From NCBI GenBank assembly GCA_031401035.1, contig JANNRA010000204.1:4650-68649 (forward strand): a DNA stretch of 64,000 nt, in the 5' to 3' direction. Source of the stretch: JANNRA01 sp031401035. Its GTDB lineage: Bacteria; Desulfobacterota; Binatia; HRBIN30; CADEER01. The notes under the pieces are model-generated. The model was not told where the DNA came from and ran no database searches. It saw nothing but the letters and a program-made list of their open reading frames with translations. Positions 1 to 7,010 of the stretch are shown here, piece by piece (position 1 is the first letter of the stretch; every line of letters starts with the position of its first letter). The position numbers and the translations under genes are program-made.

Positions 1-715
1 CGTACAGGATATACACGCGGCTGCCGTCGCGATCGGCAATCAGGGCGTCGGCGCGTTCGTCGCCGTCGACGTCGCCGAGCGTGATCGCACTCGGCGCGGC
101 GCCGACCTCGAGGGTCTCGAGAACCGTAAACGCCCCGGTCCCCGCGCCGCCCTCCTGCAGACCGGCCAACGTCGTCACCAGTCCGTCGCCAGCGCCGCCG
201 CTCTGCGCGAAGCCGACGACCAGGTCGAGGACCCCGTCGCCGGTGACGTCGGCGGCTTCAATGGCGCGCGGGAAGAAGCCCGGCAGCCGATACTCGACCG
301 GCGTCGCGAGGCCGCGGGCGCCGTGCAGGTAGATCAGCACGCTGGCGCGGATCGGGAACGCGGCGATGTCGTCCACCGCGACGGCGACGTCATCGAGGCC
401 GTCGGCGTCGAAATCCCCCGACGCCACCGCCTGTAAAATGTACTTCGCGGCGTTCACGCTCTTCCGCTCTTCTGGAAAGAAGCTCCCCTGTCCCCGGTTG
501 AACAATAACGACAGCGACGGGCCCTCGGCGCCGGTCTCGTTCGCCGTCAGCAAATCAGTTCCAGCCTGTGCGTCGAAGACGCCGGCGCGCACGCCGACCG
601 GCGAGCCGTCGACGGCATACGTGCCGGCCCGGCCGAAGCGCGGCGCCGCCCAGCCCGGCGATGCCGCGGCACAGACCCACACGGCCCAGGTGAGCAGAAC
701 GACCCCCCTCACCAT
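1..715 (-). CDS. FG-GAP repeat secreted protein (5' part only)
   Basis: Minus-strand gene that runs off the left edge, so its C-terminus is missing. The N-terminus has a Sec-type signal peptide (residues 1 to about 23, ending Ser-Pro-Gly-Trp-Ala). It is followed by repeated FG-GAP/VCBS calcium-loop motifs such as GDFDADGLDDVAVA, ADVTGDGVLDLVVG and GDVDGDERADALIA, typical of beta-propeller blades in exported proteins. Start is the ATG at 715, chosen because it opens a compact signal peptide; an in-frame ATG at 739 would add eight residues. It diverges from the YVTN gene at 862, leaving about 146 bases for both promoters. Role unknown; a surface adhesin or scaffold is likely from the fold. The frame and the repeats are seen directly; the function is inferred. 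Confidence 0.8.
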   Translation of the reverse strand, partial: MVRGVVLLTWAVWVCAAASPGWAAPRFGRAGTYAVDGSPVGVRAGVFDAQAGTDLLTANETGAEGPSLSLLFNRGQGSFFPEERKSVNAAKYILQAVASGDFDADGLDDVAVAVDDIAAFPIRASVLIYLHGARGLATPVEYRLPGFFPRAIEAADVTGDGVLDLVVGFAQSGGAGDGLVTTLAGLQEGGAGTGAFTVLETLEVGAAPSAITLGDVDGDERADALIADRDGSRVYILY

Positions 716-861
716 GGGCACCCTGGTGTAAACTCGCATCCATGAACGTCCGAACGTCGCATCCTATTGTCGCGCCGCGAGGTTTATCAAGAAATTTTGG
801 TGGTCGAGCGACGCGGCGATTTGCCTTGCCGCTCATGGGTAGGGCGAATACAAAGCGCAGT

Positions 862-2142
862 ATGCTCATCCCGGTCCGACTATGGCAAAGAAATTGGGCG
901 CCGCGCTTCGGCGCTTTGCTGCAGGCCGCGCTGGGACTCGCGGCTTTGGGGTTTGCCGAGGCCGCGGCCGGGCAGCCCTGCGTGTACGTGCTCAGCCAGC
1001 GGCAGTGCGCGGTCGAGGTCCGCCAGCGCCCGGGCGGCCAGCTGGTCGCCAGCGTCGGCCTCGACGCGGGCAAGACCGCGCAATGCCAGCCGGTCTCCCT
1101 GGCGCTCGACCGCAGCCGGCTGCGCGCCTACGTCTCACGCCAGGACCTCGACCTGGTGTCGGCGATCGACATGGCTGGCGGCGCGCCGCCGGTGCAGATC
1201 GCGGTCGGCAACGCGCCGAATGCGGTCGTACTCTCCGCCGATGGCAGCCGCCTCTTCGTCGCCAACGGCGCCGACGACTCGGTGTCCTTTGTCGACACCG
1301 CCAGCGACACCGCGACCGCGACCGTCCCGGTAGGCGACCGGCCGCGCGCCCTCGCCGTCATGCCCGACGTCTCGCGCGTCTTCGTCGCCAACAGCGCCGA
1401 CGACACGCTGTCGGTCGTCGGCGTCGGCGCCGGCGCGGTCATCGATACGATCCCGGTCGGCGACGAGCCGTCGGGTGTGGCGGTGTCGCCGACCGGCGCG
1501 CAGGTGTACGTCGCCAACGAGAAGGGCAACTCGGTCTCGGTCATCGACCTCGGCGCCGGCACGCCGGCCCGCCCGGTCGCGGTCGGCACCCGCCCGCGCG
1601 GCATCGCCTTCCTGCCCAACGGCGCCACGGCGCTGGTCGTCAACACCACCGCCGGCACGCTCTCCCCGGTCGAGACCGCCAGCGAGACCGCCGGCGAGCC
1701 GATCGCCATCGGCGGCGCACCGCTGGCCATCGCCGTCAGCGCCGACGGTCTTGCCGCCTTCGTCGTCAACTTCATGGGCAACTCCATCGCCATGCTCGAT
1801 GTGGCGAGCGGCGACGTGACGACTCTGGCGGAGTCCGGCGCGCCGCTCGACATCGCCCTCGGCCCCTGCCCGCTGTTGCCGACGCCGACGGCAACCGCCA
1901 CCGAGACGCAGACACCGACCACCACCCTGACGGCGACCCCGGTCGCCGTCGCCTGCTCCGGCGACTGCTCGGGCGACGGCGTCGTCACGGTCAACGAGAT
2001 CATCAGCGGCGTCAACATCGCCCTCGGCAGCGCTCCCGCCTCGTCCTGCCCGGCCTTCGACGGCAATGGCGACGGCCAGGTCACGGTCGCCGAACTGATC
2101 GCCGCGGTGAACGCGTCGCTGACGGGATGCCCGTCGGCGTGA
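862..2142 (+). CDS. YVTN beta-propeller protein with Cys-bracketed dockerin-like module
   Basis: Exported 426-residue protein. A signal peptide (about residues 1-32) precedes a run of roughly 42-residue YVTN-type blades with the recurring pattern SADGSRLFVANGADDSVSFV. A short Thr/Pro linker (PTPTATATETQTPTTT) follows. The last 60 residues contain two calcium-loop motifs (GDGVVTVNEI and GNGDGQVTVAEL) enclosed by cysteines, a dockerin-like module. The frame is open from 742, but the first 40 residues look non-coding; the ATG at 862 opens the signal peptide and is preferred. The stop overlaps the GTG of the next gene (GTGA), so it is translationally coupled to a lipoprotein. Probable surface or periplasmic binding scaffold; the ligand is unknown. 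Confidence 0.85.
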   Translation: MLIPVRLWQRNWAPRFGALLQAALGLAALGFAEAAAGQPCVYVLSQRQCAVEVRQRPGGQLVASVGLDAGKTAQCQPVSLALDRSRLRAYVSRQDLDLVSAIDMAGGAPPVQIAVGNAPNAVVLSADGSRLFVANGADDSVSFVDTASDTATATVPVGDRPRALAVMPDVSRVFVANSADDTLSVVGVGAGAVIDTIPVGDEPSGVAVSPTGAQVYVANEKGNSVSVIDLGAGTPARPVAVGTRPRGIAFLPNGATALVVNTTAGTLSPVETASETAGEPIAIGGAPLAIAVSADGLAAFVVNFMGNSIAMLDVASGDVTTLAESGAPLDIALGPCPLLPTPTATATETQTPTTTLTATPVAVACSGDCSGDGVVTVNEIISGVNIALGSAPASSCPAFDGNGDGQVTVAELIAAVNASLTGCPSA

Positions 2143-2939
2143 GATTGCGCCCGGCCGTCCTGCTGCTCCTCCTCGCCGGCTGCGCCGCCTCCGGCCTGAT
2201 GCACAGCCGTGCGTCGCAGCCGGGGATGCCATGCACCGAGGCGGCGCGCGTGGCGCGCGGGGCGCTGACGCGGCTGGCCTACGAGAGCGTGCTGGTGACG
2301 CCGCCGGCGCCCGGCACGCCCGGGACGATCGTCGCCAAGAAGCCCATCGCCTACGACGGGGTCAGCCACGCGGTGACGCGCTACGCCAACGCCACGGTGA
2401 CCATCACCTGCTCCAATTCGGGCGCCACCTTCGACGCGGCGACCGACGAACCCCTGCCCGGTTCGCTGACCTTCAAGAGCGACTTCGCCTCGACCGTCGC
2501 CGCCGTGGCGGCGCGGCGCGAGCAGCGGCCGCGCCTGGCCTCGCGGCCGGAGACCGGCATCGTCATCACGGTCGAACCGCTGCGCGGCGGCGACGCGCGC
2601 GCCGAGTTCGACATCGACCTGCCAGCCGCCGGCGTCACGCCGGTGCGCCTGCGCATCGAGAACCGCTCCGAGCGCAGCTACACTTTCGCGCCGCGCGCCG
2701 TGCGCCTGATCACGCAGGAGGACGCGCGCGCCAAGCCGCTGTCCACCGCCGACCTGGCAACCCGCGCCGCCGCCGCACAGCCCGCCCTGCAGCAGAAGCA
2801 GATCGCCGCCGCGACGCTGCCGCCCGGCGCCTCCGTCGCCGGCTTCCTCTACTTCCCCGCCTCCGCGTACCGCCGCGCGACGATCGTCCTGATCGACCAG
2901 GCGAGCGAAGAGGAGGAAGGCTTCAGTGTCGAGTTCTGA
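2139..2939 (+). CDS. Putative lipoprotein, first of a tandem paralogous pair
   Basis: Product of 266 residues with a lipoprotein signal: a short basic start, a leucine-rich stretch and a lipobox ending LAGC. GTG at 2139 overlaps the preceding stop by four bases; an ATG at 2127 is an in-frame alternative. The rest has no domain I recognise. Its C-terminal part (PPGASVAGFLYFP, then a YRRATIVLIDQ strand, ending EGFSVEF) matches the next gene's product (PPGGQRQGFLYFP, YASATIVLTD, EGVRVEF), so the two are diverged tandem duplicates. The beta-strand-rich pattern suggests an extracytoplasmic beta-sandwich. It probably forms one transcript with the YVTN gene upstream and its paralogue downstream (14-base overlap). 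Function unknown. Confidence 0.75.
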   Translation: MRLRPAVLLLLLAGCAASGLMHSRASQPGMPCTEAARVARGALTRLAYESVLVTPPAPGTPGTIVAKKPIAYDGVSHAVTRYANATVTITCSNSGATFDAATDEPLPGSLTFKSDFASTVAAVAARREQRPRLASRPETGIVITVEPLRGGDARAEFDIDLPAAGVTPVRLRIENRSERSYTFAPRAVRLITQEDARAKPLSTADLATRAAAAQPALQQKQIAAATLPPGASVAGFLYFPASAYRRATIVLIDQASEEEEGFSVEF

Positions 2940-3807
2940 GCCGTCCCCTGCTTTGAGAATGCGCTGGGTTTGCCCGCCCCTGGAGGGCGCCGCGATCCTG
3001 GCCGCGCTGGCGATGCTCGCGGCATGTACGCCGGCGCTGCGGCGCTTCGACCTGGTCGACCAGCCGGTCGGCTGCGCGGAGGCGACGCCGCTCGCCTACC
3101 GAACGGTCACCGCATTGCGCTATCGCGTCACCGGCCTCGAGCCGGCGACGGCGACGCAGCGCGGCGTCATCACCGCCAGCCGCACCGACACCAACGGCGA
3201 GGAACGCCTCACCGTCACCATCGAGTGCACCGCCGGCGGCGTCACCCTCGACGCGACACGCGACGGCCTGCTGGTGCAGCAGAGCGAAACACGGCAGGCC
3301 TTCTACAACACCTTCCTCGCCGTGCGCGCCAACGCCACGACGGAGGCCGAAGCGGCGCGTCAGCAACGCGCCGGCCGCGCACCGGCCGCGCAGCAGCGCG
3401 GCGACCTGCTGGTCACCGTCACGCCCTTGCCCGGGCCGGCCTCGCGCCTCGAGTTCCCCGTCGACCTAGCCACCGCCGGCCTGCTGCCGCTGCGCATCGA
3501 GATCACCAACCTGACGCCGCGCACCTACGCCGTCGACCCCGCCGCCGCCCACCTCACCGGCGCCGACCGCCGCCGCACCGCACCGCTGCCGCCGGCCGAC
3601 GCCGCCGCCCGGCTGCGCAGCGGCCCGGGCTCGCTGGCGGCGCTGCAGGACGCGGTCATCAGCCGCGCCCTCACCGCCGCCGAGATCCCGCCGGGCGGCC
3701 AGCGGCAGGGCTTTCTCTACTTTCCGCACGCAGACTACGCCTCGGCCACCATCGTCCTCACCGACCTGGAGAGCGGCGAACCGGAGGGGGTGCGGGTCGA
3801 GTTCTAG
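2926..3807 (+). CDS. Putative lipoprotein, second of a tandem paralogous pair
   Basis: Product of 293 residues. A hydrophobic segment (about residues 20-33) ends in LAAC, a plausible lipobox, so it is probably a lipoprotein. Motifs shared with the upstream gene include a TVTIEC/TVTITC strand, an LPLRIEITN/VTPVRLRIEN strand and the C-terminal GFLYFP...ATIVL...VEF block, showing a common origin. It begins inside the previous gene, so the pair is very likely co-translated. No catalytic motif is visible. The pair could be accessory to the coupled YVTN/dockerin-like protein; that is inference from position only. Confidence 0.75.
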   Translation: MSSSEPSPALRMRWVCPPLEGAAILAALAMLAACTPALRRFDLVDQPVGCAEATPLAYRTVTALRYRVTGLEPATATQRGVITASRTDTNGEERLTVTIECTAGGVTLDATRDGLLVQQSETRQAFYNTFLAVRANATTEAEAARQQRAGRAPAAQQRGDLLVTVTPLPGPASRLEFPVDLATAGLLPLRIEITNLTPRTYAVDPAAAHLTGADRRRTAPLPPADAAARLRSGPGSLAALQDAVISRALTAAEIPPGGQRQGFLYFPHADYASATIVLTDLESGEPEGVRVEF

Positions 3808-3866
3808 CCCTGGCCGTTCAGCCAACTGTTGAGTGCCATCCGCCGCCGACGCACGTGTGCCTCCGT

Positions 3867-4034
3867 CCGCGCGAGGGTGGTCTGCCGCGGGCATCGATGG
3901 CCAAGTGCGAGCAGCTCACCAGGCTGCGCCTTGATCGACTCAGCCCGACCTCCCTCTGCGGCGCGCCCTCCGGTCAGCGCGTGCTGGAGATCGATAAGGC
4001 GATCCTGCGCGCCGTCGGCGTCCCCGTGCCGTAA
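3867..4034 (+). pseudogene. Possible PemK/MazF-type toxin C-terminal remnant
   Basis: An open frame reads GLPRASMAKCEQLTRLRLDR followed, after an interrupted stretch, by LEIDKAILRAVGV and a stop. The order (Gly-Leu-Pro...Ser, EQ-hTRL-RLDRL, then a final hID-AIhRAhGh helix) is that of the C-terminal half of PemK/MazF mRNA interferases. The N-terminal half and any antitoxin are absent, so this looks like decayed gene debris in the 299-base space between the lipoprotein pair and the convergent lnt gene. The assignment is by eye from a short stretch and could be chance. Confidence 0.35.
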
Positions 4035-4106
4035 CCCTGTAGCCGCGGCCCTGTGGCCGCTCGGCGACGTGCAACGTCGCCGCCGCGCGTCACCGCTCCG
4101 ACGCCG

Positions 4107-5681
4107 TCACCCTCTATTCCACCTCGCCACCACCTGCGCCGCGACGATCAAGCCGCTGACAACGACGACCCACTCCCCACCGCGCACGTACACCGTCCGG
4201 TCATCCCGCACCTCGACCTCGTACACCAGCGTACCCGCCGCCCCGTACGGCAGCGAGGCCACCACCTCGCCGCGCGGGTCGATCACCGCGCTGATACCGG
4301 AATTCGACGCCCGCACCAGCCAGCGCCGCGTCTCCACCGCGCGCAGCCGCGTCATCTCCAGATGCTGCGCCGCGACGCGCGGATCGGCGAACCACGCGTC
4401 GTCGGTCAGGTTGACCAGCACCTGCGCCCCGTCGCGCACCAGCCCGTTGAACCACCCCGGCACGATCGCCTCGACGCAGATCGCCGGCCCGATGCCGACG
4501 CCACGCGCCGCCGGCGCCGCGGAGCCGTCCGTTGCGACGCGCATCACCTCTCGCCCCGCGCCCGGCACCAGCTCGGCTCTGGCTCGCCAGCCCGGCACCC
4601 AGGCCGCGACCGCAGGGACATACTCCCCGAACGGCACCAGCATGAGCTTGTGGTAGGCCTGCAGCGTCTCGCCCTCGGTGCCGGCGGGCCTCGGCGAGAC
4701 TAACAGCGCGGCGTTCCGGTCGCCGCCGCCGCGCCCGTCACCGTCAACCGCGCCGAACAGCAGCGGCGTGCGCAGCGACTCGACCAACGCCTGCACGTCG
4801 CCGCGCAATCCAGGATTGAGCCGCACCAGCGCGCGCAGCGTCGACTCCGGCCACACGATCAGGTCGGCCTGGCCGGCGAGCGGCCGCGTCAGCGCCGTGT
4901 AAGTCTCCCACGCGCGCGCGTTCGCCGCGCCGAGGTCGCCGCCGGCAGCCAACGCCCCCTGCACCCCTGCGACGCGCCGCCGCGGCCACGACGTGCCGTC
5001 GTCGCGCGCCGCCGCCGCGCCGCCGACCCAGACGGCCAACAGCGTCAGCCCCGCCAAAAGCGCGCAGCGCGCGGAGCGACCGCGGTCGGTTCGCAGTTGC
5101 AGGAGGGATGCCGCGAACATCCCGTTGACCAGCACGACGAAAAAGGTCAGCGCGTGCGCGCCGCCGAGCGCCGCAAGTTGCCGCGGCGCCCGCAGCGGCC
5201 CGAGCAGCGAGCCCAGTGCCCACGGCAGCACCTGCGGGAACGCCCACTCCACCAGCGCCCACGCCGCGGCGACCGCCAACGCAGCCGACGCGCCGGGGAC
5301 CTCGCCCGATGCCCGCTCCCGCCACAACCATCCCGCCGCCACCGCGGCGAGTGCGAACTGGCCCTGGTGATAGAGCACGAAGACTATCGCGAAGCCGCTC
5401 GCCGCCGCTGACGACACGCCCTGCAGCCTCGCGGCAACCGGCGCCATCGACGGGATACCGACGCCGTAGACGATCAACCCACACGCACCGCCCGCCAACG
5501 CGGCCAACATCCAGCCGCCGCATCGCAGCGCCAGCAGCAGGGGCACCAAGGCGACGAACACCAGCTCGGGAGCGCCATCGGGCGGCCGCGCCGCCGCCAC
5601 CAGCGCGCCGCTCGCCATCCCCAGCGCTACCCCGCCCGCGAGCCGTCTGGATCCCCCCGACGCGCCGGGTGAAGCCGTCAC
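4107..5681 (-). CDS. lnt: Apolipoprotein N-acyltransferase
   Basis: Integral inner-membrane enzyme that N-acylates the diacylglyceryl-cysteine of lipoproteins, the last maturation step. The N-terminal half (about residues 15-225) is a series of hydrophobic helices. The second half is the nitrilase-like domain with the catalytic set visible: Glu279 in VWPEST, Lys345 in HKLMLVPFGEY and Cys402 in PAICVEA, followed by NLTDDAWF and the ARSGI-like RASNSGISAVID block. A final membrane helix closes the protein. Length (524) is normal. GTG at 5681 is chosen because it overlaps the upstream stop by four bases; a GTG at 5699 adds six residues. The abundance of lipoproteins nearby fits this role. Confidence 0.95.
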   Translation of the reverse strand: MTASPGASGGSRRLAGGVALGMASGALVAAARPPDGAPELVFVALVPLLLALRCGGWMLAALAGGACGLIVYGVGIPSMAPVAARLQGVSSAAASGFAIVFVLYHQGQFALAAVAAGWLWRERASGEVPGASAALAVAAAWALVEWAFPQVLPWALGSLLGPLRAPRQLAALGGAHALTFFVVLVNGMFAASLLQLRTDRGRSARCALLAGLTLLAVWVGGAAAARDDGTSWPRRRVAGVQGALAAGGDLGAANARAWETYTALTRPLAGQADLIVWPESTLRALVRLNPGLRGDVQALVESLRTPLLFGAVDGDGRGGGDRNAALLVSPRPAGTEGETLQAYHKLMLVPFGEYVPAVAAWVPGWRARAELVPGAGREVMRVATDGSAAPAARGVGIGPAICVEAIVPGWFNGLVRDGAQVLVNLTDDAWFADPRVAAQHLEMTRLRAVETRRWLVRASNSGISAVIDPRGEVVASLPYGAAGTLVYEVEVRDDRTVYVRGGEWVVVVSGLIVAAQVVARWNRG

Positions 5682-6136
5682 TCGCGCGGCATCTCCCACT
5701 CCCAGGTTCCCACTTCCCCCGTGCGATCCTGGTAGCGCCCATGCACGCGACCACCATCCTCCGCCGTGCCAGTGAAGGTCGCCACCTGCCGTCCCTTCTC
5801 GTCACTGAGCGTTCCCCACACCGCGCCTCCTTCCTCCATCCGCCCGGTTATCGAGCCCCGCGCCATGAGAGGTGACCCAGCAATCGTTACCGGCCCCTCA
5901 ATCACGCCGTCGCGGTTCGCGACCTCAACGCTCCAGTGCTGCGGCCCTCGGGCTCGCACATCTGCAGAGGCTCCCCACAGCCCCGCCCCTGCGACAGTAG
6001 CGCCTTGTCTAAGCGCCTGCGCGATTCCGCCGATCCCAATGACTGCTCCGGCCGAGGCTGCTAGGATACCTACGGTCGCAGCAGCCAGCACGGTGCCCCA
6101 CAAGCTAACGGAACGATGTAGCTCGGCTCTTATCAT
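5678..6136 (-). CDS. Small membrane-anchored or exported protein of unknown function
   Basis: Product of 152 residues with a basic N-terminus and one long hydrophobic segment (about residues 12-42), which could be an uncleaved signal anchor. The rest (about 45-152) is rich in short beta-strands with glycines (VEGPVTIAGSP-like, GSITGRMEEGGAVWGTLSD, GTAEDGGRVHGRYQD), resembling antiparallel sheets made of repeated G-x-W/R-G turns. I do not recognise a family. It overlaps the start of lnt by four bases, so the two are co-translated. ATG at 6136 follows a GAGGGGAG-type Shine-Dalgarno stretch. Base composition is less GC-rich than that of lnt. Confidence 0.6.
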   Translation of the reverse strand: MIRAELHRSVSLWGTVLAAATVGILAASAGAVIGIGGIAQALRQGATVAGAGLWGASADVRARGPQHWSVEVANRDGVIEGPVTIAGSPLMARGSITGRMEEGGAVWGTLSDEKGRQVATFTGTAEDGGRVHGRYQDRTGEVGTWEWEMPRE

Positions 6137-6440
6137 TGAACTCCCCTCGGTCGCTGCCTACTCCCATTCGACATCGTCGAACAGCGTGCCAGCAGGATCG
6201 TCATGACCCTGCGTGACCCCACGGTTCGGAACTGGAGAACTACAGGCCTCGGAGAGGCACGGCTTACCCACGCATCCCGCCCGCCGCACAACTCCTCTTA
6301 CTCCCTGCCAGCTCCCTGCCAGAATCGACCGACATCCCCAGCCCTACTTCCTGACGCCCGCTGGTTGCTGAAGTATAGGATAGACGTTCATTCGGAGACA
6401 CTCGGGATGTCGTCAATGCACTTTCAGGCGACTACTATAC
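6137..6440. other. 304-base spacer with one doubtful small ORF
   Basis: No convincing gene. On the minus strand a 43-codon frame from GTG at 6289 to TAG at 6158 has protein-like composition (three cysteines, then an acidic end DDPAGTLFDDVEWE). It has no well-placed Shine-Dalgarno sequence and no recognisable relatives, so it is left as a possible remnant of a longer coding region. The stretch belongs to the AT-richer block around the RHS protein's 3' end. Confidence 0.3.
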
Positions 6441-7010
6441 TCAGTCGCTCGACACGAGTGGATTGTACCAGCTCCAAGGATCATCAATTTTCTTGAGTTC
6501 GACGTCACAGTTAAATGAACCGTGATCTCCGTTTGACACTTCATAGCTTCCTTCGATCACTAGCCTAGCGGACATCGGTATATCTTCGATAGGAAGTATC
6601 GATTCGAACAGTTCCGCGTCGCGTGGCTGAATCTCGAACGCGCCCTGCAAACGAGGTGATGGTGCGAAATCCATACTTGTGCGTGCCCCTGGTTGCGCCA
6701 GCCTCAGAACCCTCACCTCCACCCTCAGCTGATGATCTGTCAATGATCGGATTGCTAGCGTGCCGCCCAAACCCTTAGATGGGTCGCAGTACAAAGCAAC
6801 CGGAACAAACGGCGCGGAAATACACCTCCGATGCAGCAAGGGCCCCAAGTCCTGCGAGTCTAAGCGCAGGGGGCCCTCGGCGCACCAGCCATAGCGGGAC
6901 AAGCTTTGCAGGGAGAGGCCGGAAACGCGCTGCATGCAACCAACACTCGTCGCAGCCAGCATTGCAATTGCAATCGATCGCGCCGCGCGGGCGCATTCAT
7001 ACGAACTCAT
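6441..7010 (-). CDS. Lipoprotein encoded immediately after the RHS toxin-like gene
   Basis: Product of 189 residues. The signal sequence (basic start, hydrophobic ARSIAIAMLAA, lipobox TSVGC at about residue 25) indicates an outer- or inner-membrane lipoprotein. The mature part has four further cysteines and a beta-rich pattern without known motifs. Its ATG overlaps the stop of the RHS gene by four bases (ATGA), so it is translated with that gene. Its base composition is markedly less GC-rich than the rest of the window, like the RHS C-terminal tip. That position and composition are what an immunity or accessory protein for a polymorphic toxin would show, but no family supports it. Confidence 0.65.
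   Translation of the reverse strand: MSSYECARAARSIAIAMLAATSVGCMQRVSGLSLQSLSRYGWCAEGPLRLDSQDLGPLLHRRCISAPFVPVALYCDPSKGLGGTLAIRSLTDHQLRVEVRVLRLAQPGARTSMDFAPSPRLQGAFEIQPRDAELFESILPIEDIPMSARLVIEGSYEVSNGDHGSFNCDVELKKIDDPWSWYNPLVSSD

Noticed and set aside
6158..6289. A 43-codon minus-strand ORF with three cysteines before the 152-residue gene
   Set aside because: Poor ribosome-binding site and no recognisable family; kept only as a comment on the spacer.
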